Part shown: positions 9,281 to 18,418 of the stretch, piece after piece
Layout: the number at the start of each line of letters is the position of its first letter
How positions within the stretch are numbered: position 1 is the stretch's first letter
NCBI RefSeq assembly: GCF_029689925.1
Contig: NZ_CP121445.1
Location: 3,766,501 to 3,830,500, forward strand
Source: Anaerocolumna sp. AGMB13025
Lineage (GTDB): Bacteria; Bacillota; Clostridia; Lachnospirales; Lachnospiraceae
Direction of reading: 5' to 3'
DNA length: 64,000 nt
The notes under the pieces: generated by a model
Told to the model about the DNA's origin: nothing
The model's input: only the letters and a program-made list of their open reading frames with translations
Databases searched by the model: none
Translations under genes and position numbers: made by a program

Positions 9281-10465
9281 TTAATTCTGACTGCCCTTTA
9301 TAAAATCTTCATATAATGGTGACATGGAACGCAGTTTATCTACGATTTCCTTAATTTTTTCCACTACATAATCAAGTTCTTCCTCTGTATTGTCTTCGCA
9401 TAAAGTCAGACGAAGAGAACCATGTGCAATTTCGTGAGGAAGTCCAATTGCCAGTAATACATGGGAGGGATCTAAGGAACCGGAGGTACATGCGGAACCA
9501 CTGGAGGCGCATATATTCTGCATATCCAGCATAATCAGCAAGGATTCCCCTTCAATGAATTGGAAGCTGAAATTGGCATTATTGGGAAGACGGTTGGTTT
9601 TATGTCCGTTTAACCGTACATAAGGAACCTCGCTTAATATTCTCTTTATCAGTCTATCCCTTAATGTAATTTCCTTTTCCTGTCTGGCGTTTAAGGTTTC
9701 CATTGCGATTTCAACAGCTTTTCCAAACCCGACAATAGCTGGAACATTCTCGGTACCAGCTCTTCTGTGTCTTTCCTGAGCGCCGCCATGAATAAAGGAT
9801 TTAAGTTTCAAACCTTTACGGATATATAGAAAACCAATGCCCTTGGGACCATTTAATTTATGTCCGCTGGCACTTAACATATCAATTTTTAAATCATTCA
9901 CATCCATAGCAAGCTGCCCAAATGCCTGAACCGCATCGGTATGGAATAATATATTATTGGCTTTTGCTATTTCACCAATTTCCTTAATTGGCTGGACGGT
10001 TCCAATTTCATTATTGGCAAACATCACAGAGATTAAGATTGTAGTAGGACGAATGGCTTTTTGCAATTCCTCCAATTTAAGAATGCCGTTTTCATCTACA
10101 TCGATATACGAAACTTCAAAGCCATGTTTTTCTAGATATTCACAGGTATGAAGAACCGCATGATGTTCGATCTTTGAGGTAATGATATGATTACCCTTTG
10201 ACGCATAAGCTTCTGCGGTAGCTTTTAAAGCCCAATTATCAGACTCTGTTCCGCCTGCGGTAAAATAGATATCGGAAATTTCTGCTCCAAGTGCTTTAGC
10301 AATGATTCCTCTGGCTTCATCTACTGCCTTTTTGTTCTGTGTTGCCAGTTCATACACACTGGAGGGATTGCCAAAGCTCTCTGTGAAATATGGGAGCATA
10401 GCTTCCACAACTGCCGGACGTGTTTTTGTTGTAGCTGCATTATCTAAATATATCTTTTTTTCCAT
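9281..10465 (-). CDS. nifS: Cysteine desulfurase, NifS/IscS type
   Basis: A 394-residue PLP-dependent desulfurase that converts cysteine to alanine and passes persulfide sulfur to scaffold and tRNA thiolation enzymes. Visible motifs are YLDNAATT at the N-terminus, the PLP-Lys motif SGHKLNGPKG, and the mobile catalytic loop SSGSACTSG that carries the active Cys. ATG 10465 is preferred: the AGGAG site is about nine bases upstream, whereas ATG 10474 directly abuts that site. It lies 26 bp downstream of the Rrf2 regulator and is presumably co-transcribed with it. Confidence 0.94.
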   Translation of the reverse strand: MEKKIYLDNAATTKTRPAVVEAMLPYFTESFGNPSSVYELATQNKKAVDEARGIIAKALGAEISDIYFTAGGTESDNWALKATAEAYASKGNHIITSKIEHHAVLHTCEYLEKHGFEVSYIDVDENGILKLEELQKAIRPTTILISVMFANNEIGTVQPIKEIGEIAKANNILFHTDAVQAFGQLAMDVNDLKIDMLSASGHKLNGPKGIGFLYIRKGLKLKSFIHGGAQERHRRAGTENVPAIVGFGKAVEIAMETLNARQEKEITLRDRLIKRILSEVPYVRLNGHKTNRLPNNANFSFQFIEGESLLIMLDMQNICASSGSACTSGSLDPSHVLLAIGLPHEIAHGSLRLTLCEDNTEEELDYVVEKIKEIVDKLRSMSPLYEDFIKGSQN

Positions 10466-10491
10466 CTGAGTCATCTCCTATTTTTATATTC

Positions 10492-10971
10492 CTATTGCCC
10501 GCAGGTCGGTTTTTTACGGCTATCCGCTTCTAAAATCCCATGTTCAATACGAATTTTTTCGCTTTCTTCTATTAATTCAGAAAGAAGCATGGTATCTACC
10601 GTATTATTTATACTATCACTAATACGCATCCAGACGTATTTTGTTACACACAAATCAGCTCCGGTACAGGATGTCCCTTTACCAAGGATTTCAGCACAAT
10701 CTACAGGGTTTAAATCCCCTTCCAGCGCTCTTAATATATCTCCAACGGATATTTCCTCCGGCTTCTTTGCCAGAATATATCCTCCCTGGGCTCCTCTGAT
10801 ACTATTAACTATACCTGCTTTTTTTAATTTTGCGATTAATTGTTCCAGATAACTGATTGAGATATCCTGGCGTTCTGCTATTCCGCTTAACGCGACCGCT
10901 TCCTTCTTGCCATTCATAGCCAGGTCAAGTACCGCACGTAAACCATATCTACCTTTTGTAGATAGTTTCAT
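10492..10971 (-). CDS. iscR: Rrf2-family regulator, IscR-like
   Basis: A 159-residue Rrf2 protein with an N-terminal winged helix (MKLSTKGRYGLRAV) and three Cys around residues 93-110 (DCAE, TSCTG, DLCVTK). Their spacing resembles the [2Fe-2S] ligands of IscR. It probably senses Fe-S status and represses this operon. It is the first gene of the cluster, with a good promoter at 11054-11082 and two TTCCTACTA direct repeats (11008 and 11023) between promoter and start that could be its operator. A ribosome binding site GAGGTGG precedes the ATG. CymR-like function is a less likely alternative given the downstream genes. Confidence 0.9.
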   Translation of the reverse strand: MKLSTKGRYGLRAVLDLAMNGKKEAVALSGIAERQDISISYLEQLIAKLKKAGIVNSIRGAQGGYILAKKPEEISVGDILRALEGDLNPVDCAEILGKGTSCTGADLCVTKYVWMRISDSINNTVDTMLLSELIEESEKIRIEHGILEADSRKKPTCGQ

Positions 10972-11007
10972 TGTACCACCTCTCTTTTTTCCATTTCGGG
11001 TGTTTAA

Positions 11008-11031
11008 TTCCTACTATTTCATTTCCTACTA
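11008..11031 (-). promoter_or_regulatory. Candidate IscR operator (two TTCCTACTA direct repeats)
   Basis: TTCCTACTA (plus-strand reading) occurs at 11008-11016 and 11023-11031, 15 bp apart. It lies just downstream of the predicted start of the iscR transcript, where a repressor would block elongation. Confidence 0.45.
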
Positions 11032-11053
11032 AAACAGTGCACTTTATTGATAC

Positions 11054-11082
11054 ATATTATCATTCCATTCTCAATTTGTCAA
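11054..11082 (-). promoter_or_regulatory. iscR operon promoter
   Basis: On the minus strand TTGACA (11082-11077), a 17-bp spacer and TAATAT (11059-11054) form a near-consensus sigma-A promoter about 80 bp upstream of the iscR start codon. Confidence 0.75.
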
Positions 11083-11156
11083 CATGATTCTGGAATTGTT
11101 TTATGGACTCCGAATATATTTAATTAAGTCCTAATATCAAGCGTTTGGAGTAATTT

Positions 11157-12698
11157 ATGACAAAAAACAAAAGCAATTTAATCAAGGGTACGGTGGTGTT
11201 AACATTAGCCGGTCTGGCCACCCGTTTTATTGGTTTCTTCTATCGTATATTTTTATCCAATGTAATGGGTGCCGAACTCCTTGGCATATACCAGCTGGTA
11301 TTTCCAATTTACATGATTTGTTTTACCATATTTGCCTCTGGCATTCAGACCGCTATTTCAACACTGGTTGCCAATGAATTAGGTAAGCAGCATTACAAAA
11401 ATATATCGAAGGTACTAAGGATTGGTATTCTTATGTCCCTGAGTGCAGCCCTTTTGTTAGCCCTGCTTGTATACCGCTATTCTGCAGTTATTGCCGTTAG
11501 TATCTTGAAAGAACCAGACTGCGCTTCCTCGGTGCAGATGCTTGCTTTTGCTTTTCCTTTCTGCGGAGTCACCGCTTGTATTAACGGTTATTATTATGGA
11601 CTTAAAAAAGCCGGGGTTCCTGCAGCAACCCAGCTTTTGGAACAGATCATACGTGTAATAATTGTATACATAATTGCCTCCTATGCAGGCAGCGGTAATA
11701 TCAAGGTAACCAGTGAATTGGCCGTATTAGGCATTGTAATAGGAGAAATTGCATCAAATCTTTATAATATTGTTTCCCTTTATTGCTCCCGTACTCCCAG
11801 AGAAATTAAAAGACTTGCAAAATCGACCGGGAATTCCTCTTATCAAATGGAAGAACCGATAACCGGCAGATTATTTAAAATGACGCTGCCTTTAACGGCA
11901 AACCGGCTGTTAATCAGTATCCTTCACAGCGTAGAAGCAATTCTGATTCCAAGTATGCTGAAAAAATACGGTTTAAGCACTTCCGAAGCCTTAAGTATAT
12001 ACGGTATATTAAATGGTATGTCTATACCCTTTATTATGTTTCCTTCCGCTATTACTAATTCCCTGTCGGTCTTATTACTGCCTACCATATCAGAAGCCCA
12101 GTCCTCCCGTAATGAAGAAATGATCCGAAAAACCACGGCTGTTTCCATTAAATACAGTGTGCTGATCGGTATCTTAAGTACAGGTATATTTGTCAGCTTC
12201 GGACAGGAATTGGGGAATACGATTTTTCACAATGAATTAGCCGGGAGCCTTCTTGCAACCTTAGCCTGGCTTTGTCCCTTTCTCTACATAACAACAACCT
12301 TAAGCAGCATAATCAATGGTTTGGGATTGGCTCATCTAACCTTTGCCAATTCTGTAGTCGGTCTGTCGGTCCGCATACTCTTAATCCTGTTTCTGGTACC
12401 CAGACAGGGTATGAACGGATATTTAATAAGCCTGTTAATCAGCCAGTTAGTCATTACTACCTTTGACGGTTTTATCGTCATAAGGAAAACCAAACCGCCT
12501 TTTGAAGCATCCGATTTATTGTTAAAACCGGGATTGATTGCAGCCCTGTCCGGTTATATTTTTTACAGATTGTATGAATACATATCTCCGAAACTGGGAG
12601 GTCTTCCGGTTATACTAGGCTGTATCTTTTTCGTATGTGTGGTCTATATTATGTTATTAGGCATAACAAAAGCTGTTTCCTTAAAAGATTTTAAGTAA
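11157..12698 (+). CDS. spoVB: SpoVB-like polysaccharide/lipid II flippase (MOP superfamily)
   Basis: A 513-residue integral membrane protein with about 14 predicted helices, close in length and N-terminal sequence (GTVVLTLAG, then FYRIFLSNVMG) to stage V sporulation protein B. SpoVB belongs to the MurJ/Wzx branch of MOP flippases and is needed for spore cortex peptidoglycan, so the host is probably a spore former. TTTGGAG at about 11145-11150 supports ATG 11157. It is monocistronic, divergent from iscR, and its 3' end overlaps the convergent GGDEF gene by 8 bp. YtgP-like paralogues share the fold, so a vegetative role is possible. Confidence 0.87.
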   Translation: MTKNKSNLIKGTVVLTLAGLATRFIGFFYRIFLSNVMGAELLGIYQLVFPIYMICFTIFASGIQTAISTLVANELGKQHYKNISKVLRIGILMSLSAALLLALLVYRYSAVIAVSILKEPDCASSVQMLAFAFPFCGVTACINGYYYGLKKAGVPAATQLLEQIIRVIIVYIIASYAGSGNIKVTSELAVLGIVIGEIASNLYNIVSLYCSRTPREIKRLAKSTGNSSYQMEEPITGRLFKMTLPLTANRLLISILHSVEAILIPSMLKKYGLSTSEALSIYGILNGMSIPFIMFPSAITNSLSVLLLPTISEAQSSRNEEMIRKTTAVSIKYSVLIGILSTGIFVSFGQELGNTIFHNELAGSLLATLAWLCPFLYITTTLSSIINGLGLAHLTFANSVVGLSVRILLILFLVPRQGMNGYLISLLISQLVITTFDGFIVIRKTKPPFEASDLLLKPGLIAALSGYIFYRLYEYISPKLGGLPVILGCIFFVCVVYIMLLGITKAVSLKDFK

Positions 12699-14217
12699 AC
12701 AGCTTATACCCATCCTTGCCCTGATCCTTTACGGCATATAAGGCTTTGTCCGCGCAATTTAGCAACTGGTTATAGTTTTTTCCGTCTCTTGGATAAATGG
12801 AAACCCCAATACTTCCAGAGACAGAAATTTCATAATCTTCCTCCCGATAAACAGAACGCAAAGCGCGCCGCAGTAAATCTGCTTTCATGAATACCGTTTC
12901 TTTGCTGTTAAAATCACCAATGAATACGGCAAACTCATCTCCGCCGATCCGTCCTACAATCTCACCTGATGTAAAAATCATCTTTACCTGATTAATTACA
13001 AAAGATAAAATCTTGTCCCCCTGCAGATGTCCGTACCGGTCATTGATACTTTTAAAATCATCGATATCCACAATCATAAAGATATGCTTTGCATCACTGT
13101 GTTTTTGTATGTAATGATCAATTAAATCCTTTGTTGTACTTTTATTATATACTCCCGTTAAAGGGTCCCGTTTCGCTTTGAATTCCAGGGTCTGCAGCTC
13201 CTTCTTATGCAGATCGATATTAACGATTTTGCCAATTACCCGTGCCGCATGTTTATTATCATCATAAATTGTCTTGCCGCGGGTATGGCACCAAACATAT
13301 TCATTCTTAATATCCTTAATACGGAATTCCGATTCAATCATTTCCTTGCCGCTTCGCAGTGCTCTGCAATACTCGGAAAACACACCAATGTCTTCCGTAT
13401 GAATCATGGTTTCCGCATGAGAATTGATATCAGAAAAGTTTGGTATGACAGGCACTCTGCCGTATAATTCCTTGTATTTATCGGCAAAGGTCATCAAATC
13501 ACTATTAATCTCATATTCAAATAAAATATCATTGGATATCTCTGCCGCCACCCGGTACCGTTCTTCTTCCAGCAACAGCCTTTCCTGCATCTGCTTGGAT
13601 TCCGTTATATCAATCAGTACCGCAGACAAAGTCTGATTTCCGTCTTTATCCTCTATATAGTTGCCGTTAATTAAAATCCAGATTATACAGCCGCTCTTAG
13701 TCAGCATCCTGACTTCTTTTTGGATATATTCACCATTGCCAAAGCCAGCTTTTAAGGCACTAAACTTGTCCAAATCTTCCTCAAGTACCAAGGCTGAAAC
13801 ACTGTTGCAAAATTGCTGTTGTATTTCTTCTTTGCTGTAACCTATAATATCATAGTATCCGTTGCTTGCATAGATAATCCCATAATTATGTGTTAAATCA
13901 AAATTAACAAACCCGGCATGAATGCTGTTTGTTATATGTTTGAGTTCAAGTGATGCTTCTCTCATTTTCTTTTCACTGCTGTTCTTAAGCCTTAATATAA
14001 AAGCAACGCTAAAGATGCAGATCATAATTAAAGCAATGCAAAATATAATAAAATAAACGGCTTGAGAATACAAAAACGTATCTTCCGGCAGTTTATCTTT
14101 CGCATACACTGTATTAAATGGAAAAAACAGAACCAGTAACATATTGATAATTAAGACAGAGACAATTTTGCACGCATAAGCTTTGTGAAAAATACAACAA
14201 ATAGTTCGTACTTTCAC
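12691..14217 (-). CDS. Membrane PAS-PAS-GGDEF diguanylate cyclase
   Basis: A 508-residue membrane protein with an N-terminal hydrophobic segment that could be a cleaved signal (ends VYA), a second helix at about residues 50-72, two PAS domains (about 90-210 and 215-340) and a C-terminal GGDEF domain (about 345-508). The active-site motif GRIGGDEFAVF is intact, so it should make c-di-GMP from two GTP. The start is GTG 14217, eight bases after AAGGTG. The long leader contains a c-di-GMP-I riboswitch with its own terminator and a second structured element, suggesting product-responsive control. The 3' end overlaps spoVB by 8 bp. Confidence 0.9.
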   Translation of the reverse strand: MKVRTICCIFHKAYACKIVSVLIINMLLVLFFPFNTVYAKDKLPEDTFLYSQAVYFIIFCIALIMICIFSVAFILRLKNSSEKKMREASLELKHITNSIHAGFVNFDLTHNYGIIYASNGYYDIIGYSKEEIQQQFCNSVSALVLEEDLDKFSALKAGFGNGEYIQKEVRMLTKSGCIIWILINGNYIEDKDGNQTLSAVLIDITESKQMQERLLLEEERYRVAAEISNDILFEYEINSDLMTFADKYKELYGRVPVIPNFSDINSHAETMIHTEDIGVFSEYCRALRSGKEMIESEFRIKDIKNEYVWCHTRGKTIYDDNKHAARVIGKIVNIDLHKKELQTLEFKAKRDPLTGVYNKSTTKDLIDHYIQKHSDAKHIFMIVDIDDFKSINDRYGHLQGDKILSFVINQVKMIFTSGEIVGRIGGDEFAVFIGDFNSKETVFMKADLLRRALRSVYREEDYEISVSGSIGVSIYPRDGKNYNQLLNCADKALYAVKDQGKDGYKLFT

Positions 14218-14297
14218 CTGTTTTTCACCTTCTTTAAATCACATTAATATTTTTTCATCACTGTTTATCCTATGTAATATAAAATGTTGAAAACATT

Positions 14298-14417
14298 CCG
14301 TCAGCATAAATAACGACGCCCACAAGGTGAGCGCCAAACTATATAACGCTGTATGCCAAGGCGAAAGTTTTATGCAACCAGACGTCTAAAACCTGCGTCA
14401 TTTAACAATTCTGACGG
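14298..14417 (-). ncRNA. Structured leader element of unknown class
   Basis: A compact region between the riboswitch terminator and the GGDEF start with nested complementarity: CCGTCAG (14298-14304) with CTGACGG (14411-14417), GACGC (14315-14319) with GCGTC (14395-14399), CGCC (14332-14335) with GGCG (14360-14363), and GTTTTA (14367-14372) with TAAAAC (14387-14392). It is GC-richer than its surroundings. I do not recognise the class. The active strand is uncertain, but the minus strand is the direction of the downstream gene. Confidence 0.45.
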
Positions 14418-14439
14418 TGAAAAAAGCCTTCATAATGTT

Positions 14440-14469
14440 AAAAAAGCTCTGTGTAACTACACAGAGCTT
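14440..14469 (-). terminator. Terminator of the c-di-GMP riboswitch expression platform
   Basis: A perfect inverted repeat, 14444-14455 against 14458-14469 (AAGCTCTGTGTA and its complement), followed on the minus strand by six U. It lies about 30 nt after the riboswitch aptamer and before the GGDEF gene. Confidence 0.85.
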
Positions 14470-14496
14470 AAAATTGCATATAAACAGTAATCTAAA

Positions 14497-14590
14497 TTAC
14501 CTTTGTGCAACCGGCTGTCGTATCTGTTGTAATCAGATTTAGACCCTAAGCTTTGCGTCCTTGTCTTTCGACAAGTTTGCCCTTACCAAA
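14497..14590 (-). promoter_or_regulatory. Cyclic-di-GMP-I (GEMM) riboswitch
   Basis: On the minus strand the aptamer reads GGGCAAAC (complement of 14575-14582), then a stem closed by a GAAA tetraloop (complement near 14566-14569), then GGACGCAAAGC (complement of 14550-14560), a second stem region and the 3' CCGGTTGC. These are hallmark GEMM segments, with the tetraloop and the conserved GACGCAAAGC in the right order. A terminator follows directly, and the first gene downstream encodes a diguanylate cyclase. Confidence 0.88.
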
Positions 14591-14703
14591 TATAGGAATA
14601 TTGTACTACATATTCCCATAACTTGCAATACTTTTTATTGATTAAATACACATAATTTCACCCTTATTTCCAGTTATTTCATATGTTTCCGCTATAAATT
14701 CCC

Positions 14704-15726
14704 CTATTTTTTCTTTTTCTTTGAGGAAATAATAACAGACTGCAAAACAATAAAGAAACATAGCAGCAAGGACAACGTAATTCTTACCCACCAGCTTGAC
14801 AAGGTTCCCTGGGTCGTAATAAGACTGGTAATCGTTCCCTTAATTAATACCCCAAATAAGGTACCAATCACCGTTCCCACCCCGCCGCTTAATAAAGTAC
14901 CGCCGATGACTGCGGCGGCAATGGCATCCATCTCCATTCCCTTAGCCTGTTCTACAAAGCCTGCACAGCTGTTCAGACTAAACAAAAAACCTCCAAGACC
15001 TGCAATCAGTCCGGCCAGTATATATGCTTTTAGTTTGGTACTCCGTATATTAAGTCCCATCATCAGGGCACTCTGCTGGCTGCCGCCGATGGCATATAAT
15101 TTACGGCCGAACTTCGAATATTTTAACACGATTGATATAATCAGAACAACCAGCAACGCTATGATTACGGTGGGATATATGTATGCTGGCTGATAAATCC
15201 CTTTTTTATTAAAGGAGCCAAAGGGCATATAAATCTTATAGTTCGCCCATTTCAAAAACAACTCATTCTTGATAGATATCATTTCAGTACTGATTACGGC
15301 TGTAAGCCCCCTGCCAAAAAACATACCGGCTAACGTAACGATAAAGGGCTGGATTTCTAAATAGGCGACCAGATAACCCTGTACCAGACCGAACAGCAAA
15401 CCGATTAATAGAGAGATTCCAACAGCCGCATATGCACTATAACCCTGCTTCTCCATCCCATACGCCGCCGACATACAGACCAGGGCAGTTACGGAACCTA
15501 CTGAAATATCAATACCTCCGGTAATCATAACCAGAGTCATACCGCAGCCGATTACAATAAGCCCGGCATTGGATATAAATAAATTGAGGAACATCTGGGG
15601 CTTAGCAAAACCTTTGTCGTTAAAAATTATCATTCCTGCTGCGTACATAACTAAGAACAGTACGATTGTAATCATAAGCAGGAAGGAGTTACTGTTTAAT
15701 TTAAGCTTATTCCTATAGTTTGCCAT
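14704..15726 (-). CDS. yjfF: Sugar ABC importer permease, YjfF-like
   Basis: A 340-residue BPD_transp_2 (RbsC-like) permease with 8-10 predicted helices and the conserved GGIDISVGSV motif. It is the second permease of a four-gene importer whose binding protein resembles E. coli YtfQ, a galactofuranose-specific system, so it is probably the YjfF counterpart. ATG 15726 is preferred because AAGGTGG lies about eight bases upstream and overlaps the alternative GTG 15738. It begins within one or two bases of the preceding stop. A poly-Lys C-terminus ends the protein. No clear terminator was seen before the riboswitch region downstream. Confidence 0.88.
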   Translation of the reverse strand: MANYRNKLKLNSNSFLLMITIVLFLVMYAAGMIIFNDKGFAKPQMFLNLFISNAGLIVIGCGMTLVMITGGIDISVGSVTALVCMSAAYGMEKQGYSAYAAVGISLLIGLLFGLVQGYLVAYLEIQPFIVTLAGMFFGRGLTAVISTEMISIKNELFLKWANYKIYMPFGSFNKKGIYQPAYIYPTVIIALLVVLIISIVLKYSKFGRKLYAIGGSQQSALMMGLNIRSTKLKAYILAGLIAGLGGFLFSLNSCAGFVEQAKGMEMDAIAAAVIGGTLLSGGVGTVIGTLFGVLIKGTITSLITTQGTLSSWWVRITLSLLLCFFIVLQSVIISSKKKKK

Positions 15727-15727
15727 A

Positions 15728-16786
15728 TCAATGCCCACCTTCCTTCACTGCTTTTTTAGAAGTAAGACCTGACATATATTTTTTAAATACAGGGCTTTGG
15801 ATTACAACGATAATGATAACTGCAACAGCCTTATAAACCGGAAGCTGGTCTGAGGATACATTCATCGCATACAAGGTGGTGGTTAAAGCCTGGATCGTAT
15901 AAGCTCCAATTACCGAACCCATCAGGCTGAACTTACCGCCGCCTAATAGATTGCCGCCAAGAGCAACTGAGAGAATTGCATCCATCTCCATATACAAGCC
16001 GATGTTATTGGCATCTGCGGAATAAATCCTGCTGGAATTAACAATGCCTGCCACTCCTGCCAACAGGCCGCAGATTACATAGGTCAGGAATTTAATCATG
16101 GTGGAATTAAGCCCCACCAGTCTGGAAGCCGAACCATTGATACCCACACTTTCGATATATAAACCAAGGGCAGTCTTTTTAAGCACCAGGGAGGCAAGAA
16201 TAACCATGGCTATTGCAAAAAAAATCGGTGTCGGAACCGGTCCGATATACCCTCCCATGACTTTATAGCTTTCCACACGGATATAAGTAATCTGTCCCTT
16301 TGTAATAAGCTGTGCGATTCCCCTGCCGGCGGTAAATAGAATCAATGTCGCAACCATTGGCTGGATATTAAGTTTTGCAACTAAAAAACCGTTAAATGCC
16401 CCACATAGGGCAGAGGCCAACAGTGCTGCAAAAATCCCTATGATAAGTGGATTCTGAAAGGTATCCGTTGACACCCGTCCTCCGGATAAAATCTCACAGC
16501 ATACGGCTCCGGCTACTGCCATTACCGCACCTACGCTGATATCCTGACCACCGGAAGCAGCAGTAACTAAAGTCATGCCGATTGCTAAAATTACCAGCTC
16601 CGAACCGCGGTTTAATATATCCACCAAGTAACCGTAAAGTACATTATTCTTTATGGAGATTTCAAAGAAATTCGGGGTCTTTATAACATTAATCAATAAA
16701 ACAATAACAAGACATACAATTGGCAGAAATAAGCGGTGTTCGATTAATTTCTTAAAATTAAATTTTTTCTCAGACTTTTTATTCAT
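15728..16786 (-). CDS. ytfT: Sugar ABC importer permease, YtfT-like
   Basis: A 352-residue BPD_transp_2 permease with the family motif GGQDISVGAV (about residue 85) and about ten helices. It would form the membrane channel as a heterodimer with the next gene product. The start is placed at ATG 16786, about nine bases after GGAGGTG and overlapping the end of the ATPase gene by 8 bp; GTG 16798 lies within that ribosome binding site. The order binding protein, ATPase, permease, permease matches ytfQ-ytfR-ytfT-yjfF. Confidence 0.88.
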   Translation of the reverse strand: MNKKSEKKFNFKKLIEHRLFLPIVCLVIVLLINVIKTPNFFEISIKNNVLYGYLVDILNRGSELVILAIGMTLVTAASGGQDISVGAVMAVAGAVCCEILSGGRVSTDTFQNPLIIGIFAALLASALCGAFNGFLVAKLNIQPMVATLILFTAGRGIAQLITKGQITYIRVESYKVMGGYIGPVPTPIFFAIAMVILASLVLKKTALGLYIESVGINGSASRLVGLNSTMIKFLTYVICGLLAGVAGIVNSSRIYSADANNIGLYMEMDAILSVALGGNLLGGGKFSLMGSVIGAYTIQALTTTLYAMNVSSDQLPVYKAVAVIIIVVIQSPVFKKYMSGLTSKKAVKEGGH

Positions 16787-18302
16787 CGGCTCTTTCACCT
16801 CCGGCTATTGTCTTCATGATTGTTTCCTGTGTCAGTTTATCTGCATTTATTTCACCGACTTTTTTTCCGTCTCTTAAAACGATCATCCGGGAACAGGTTC
16901 TTAGCATCTCTTCAATTTCTGATGAGATAAAAGTAACTGTTTTTCCTTCACCTGAAAGCTTTAGGACCAACTTTTGGATTTCTGTCTTAGTGCCGATATC
17001 AATACCTCTTGTGGGTTCATCCAGGATTAAATAGTCCGGATTGGTTAAGAGCCATCTTCCGATTATAACCTTCTGCTGATTGCCGCCGGATAAACTCTTT
17101 ACCGGAGTTTCCCGGCTAGAAGTCTTAATGCTTAATAAATCAATGAACTGATCCGCTGCCTCTTCCATCTCTTTTCTGCTCATGGGTTTTAGCATCCCCC
17201 GTTTTGCCTGCATCGCCAGAATAATATTTTCCTTTACGGAAAGCTCTGCTATAATACCATCCCGCTTTCTGTCCTCCGGCAGATACCCCATGCCATGCTT
17301 CATGGCTTCTAGGGGAGTGTTTATTTTAACCTCTTTACCGTCTATCTTAAGGACTCCGCTGTCAGCCTTATCCGCTCCGTAAATGGTACGGACCAGTTCT
17401 GACCTTCCAGAACCTAATAATCCGGTAAGACCAATAACTTCTCCTTTTCTGATTACAAGATCAAAAGGCTTAATGGTTCCCTGATGTCCCAAGCCTTTTG
17501 CTTCGATAAGGGGAGTGCCTTTATATTCCTGCTCCACATGTTCCTTCTTAATATCTGCAAGGTCATCAAAATCTTTACCCATCATTTTCGCTACTAATTG
17601 TATGCGGGGCAGTTTATCGGTTTCATATTCCCCCACCAGTTCTCCGTTTCGAAGTACCGTAATCCGGTCACTGACTGCATAGACCTGTTCCAAAAAATGT
17701 GTAACAAAAATTATGCCAACGCCTTCACTCCGTAAACGCCTCATGAGACCAAATAATTTTTCCACTTCCTCTTCATCAAGGGATGAGGTCGGCTCATCCA
17801 AAATCAACACTTTACACTTCATATCCACTGCCCGGGCTATTGCAATCATCTGCTGGATTGCCAGGGAGCACTCTTCTAACATCTTAGTGGGACTTACTTC
17901 AATCTTTAAGTTTTTTAATACTTCCTCTGACTTTTGCTTCATGGTTTTCCAATCAATCAGACCAAATTTCTTTGGCTCTCTGCCAATAAATAAATTCTCC
18001 GCAACCGTCAGATTCGGACATAGATTTATCTCCTGATACACAGTACTGATTCCATTAGCCTGAGCTTCCATAGGCGAACGGTTTATGATTGCTTTCTCGG
18101 TTCCTTCAATATGTATTTCTCCGCTTTCAAACTCATAGACACCGGTTAAAACTTTAATCAGGGTGGATTTTCCAGCACCATTCTCTCCCATCAGGGCATG
18201 AATTTCTCCTTTTCTTAAATAAAAATCCAGATGGGATAGAGCTCTTACCCCCGGGAAGGTCTTACTTATGTCTTTCATTGATAATACCATACTCTCATCC
18301 AT
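16779..18302 (-). CDS. ytfR: Sugar ABC importer ATPase with two ABC domains, YtfR-like
   Basis: A 507-residue tandem ATPase. The N-terminal domain has Walker A GENGAGKST, Walker B LILDEPTSSLD and a degenerate signature region (SLAIQQM). The C-terminal domain has the altered P-loop GLLGSGRSE, signature SLSGGNQQK and LILDEPTRGID. One weakened nucleotide site in each half is usual for RbsA/MglA/YtfR-type ribose-galactose importers. It energises uptake through the two downstream permeases. No strong ribosome binding site is seen at ATG 18302; ATG 18290 is possible. Confidence 0.92.
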   Translation of the reverse strand: MDESMVLSMKDISKTFPGVRALSHLDFYLRKGEIHALMGENGAGKSTLIKVLTGVYEFESGEIHIEGTEKAIINRSPMEAQANGISTVYQEINLCPNLTVAENLFIGREPKKFGLIDWKTMKQKSEEVLKNLKIEVSPTKMLEECSLAIQQMIAIARAVDMKCKVLILDEPTSSLDEEEVEKLFGLMRRLRSEGVGIIFVTHFLEQVYAVSDRITVLRNGELVGEYETDKLPRIQLVAKMMGKDFDDLADIKKEHVEQEYKGTPLIEAKGLGHQGTIKPFDLVIRKGEVIGLTGLLGSGRSELVRTIYGADKADSGVLKIDGKEVKINTPLEAMKHGMGYLPEDRKRDGIIAELSVKENIILAMQAKRGMLKPMSRKEMEEAADQFIDLLSIKTSSRETPVKSLSGGNQQKVIIGRWLLTNPDYLILDEPTRGIDIGTKTEIQKLVLKLSGEGKTVTFISSEIEEMLRTCSRMIVLRDGKKVGEINADKLTQETIMKTIAGGERADE

Positions 18303-18349
18303 ACTATCTAATACACCTGCTTTCCATGGGCCACAACATTATAAAGATA

Positions 18350-18389
18350 GCGCGATACAGTTAATCCGTCTGAATTTTCCATATCGCGC
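18350..18389 (-). repeat. Inverted repeat between binding-protein and ATPase genes
   Basis: GCGCGATA (18350-18357) pairs with TATCGCGC (18382-18389). There is no U-tract. Such stems after binding-protein genes often stabilise the upstream mRNA segment, giving more binding protein than membrane components; that role is inferred here. Confidence 0.5.
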
Positions 18390-18418
18390 CGTTACGCTTT
18401 CAGGCTGAAATAAGTCGA

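Noticed and set aside
14298-14417. Second c-di-GMP-I aptamer in tandem
   Set aside because: The conserved GGCAAAC and GACGCAAAGC segments with GAAA tetraloop are absent, so it is listed only as an unassigned structured element.
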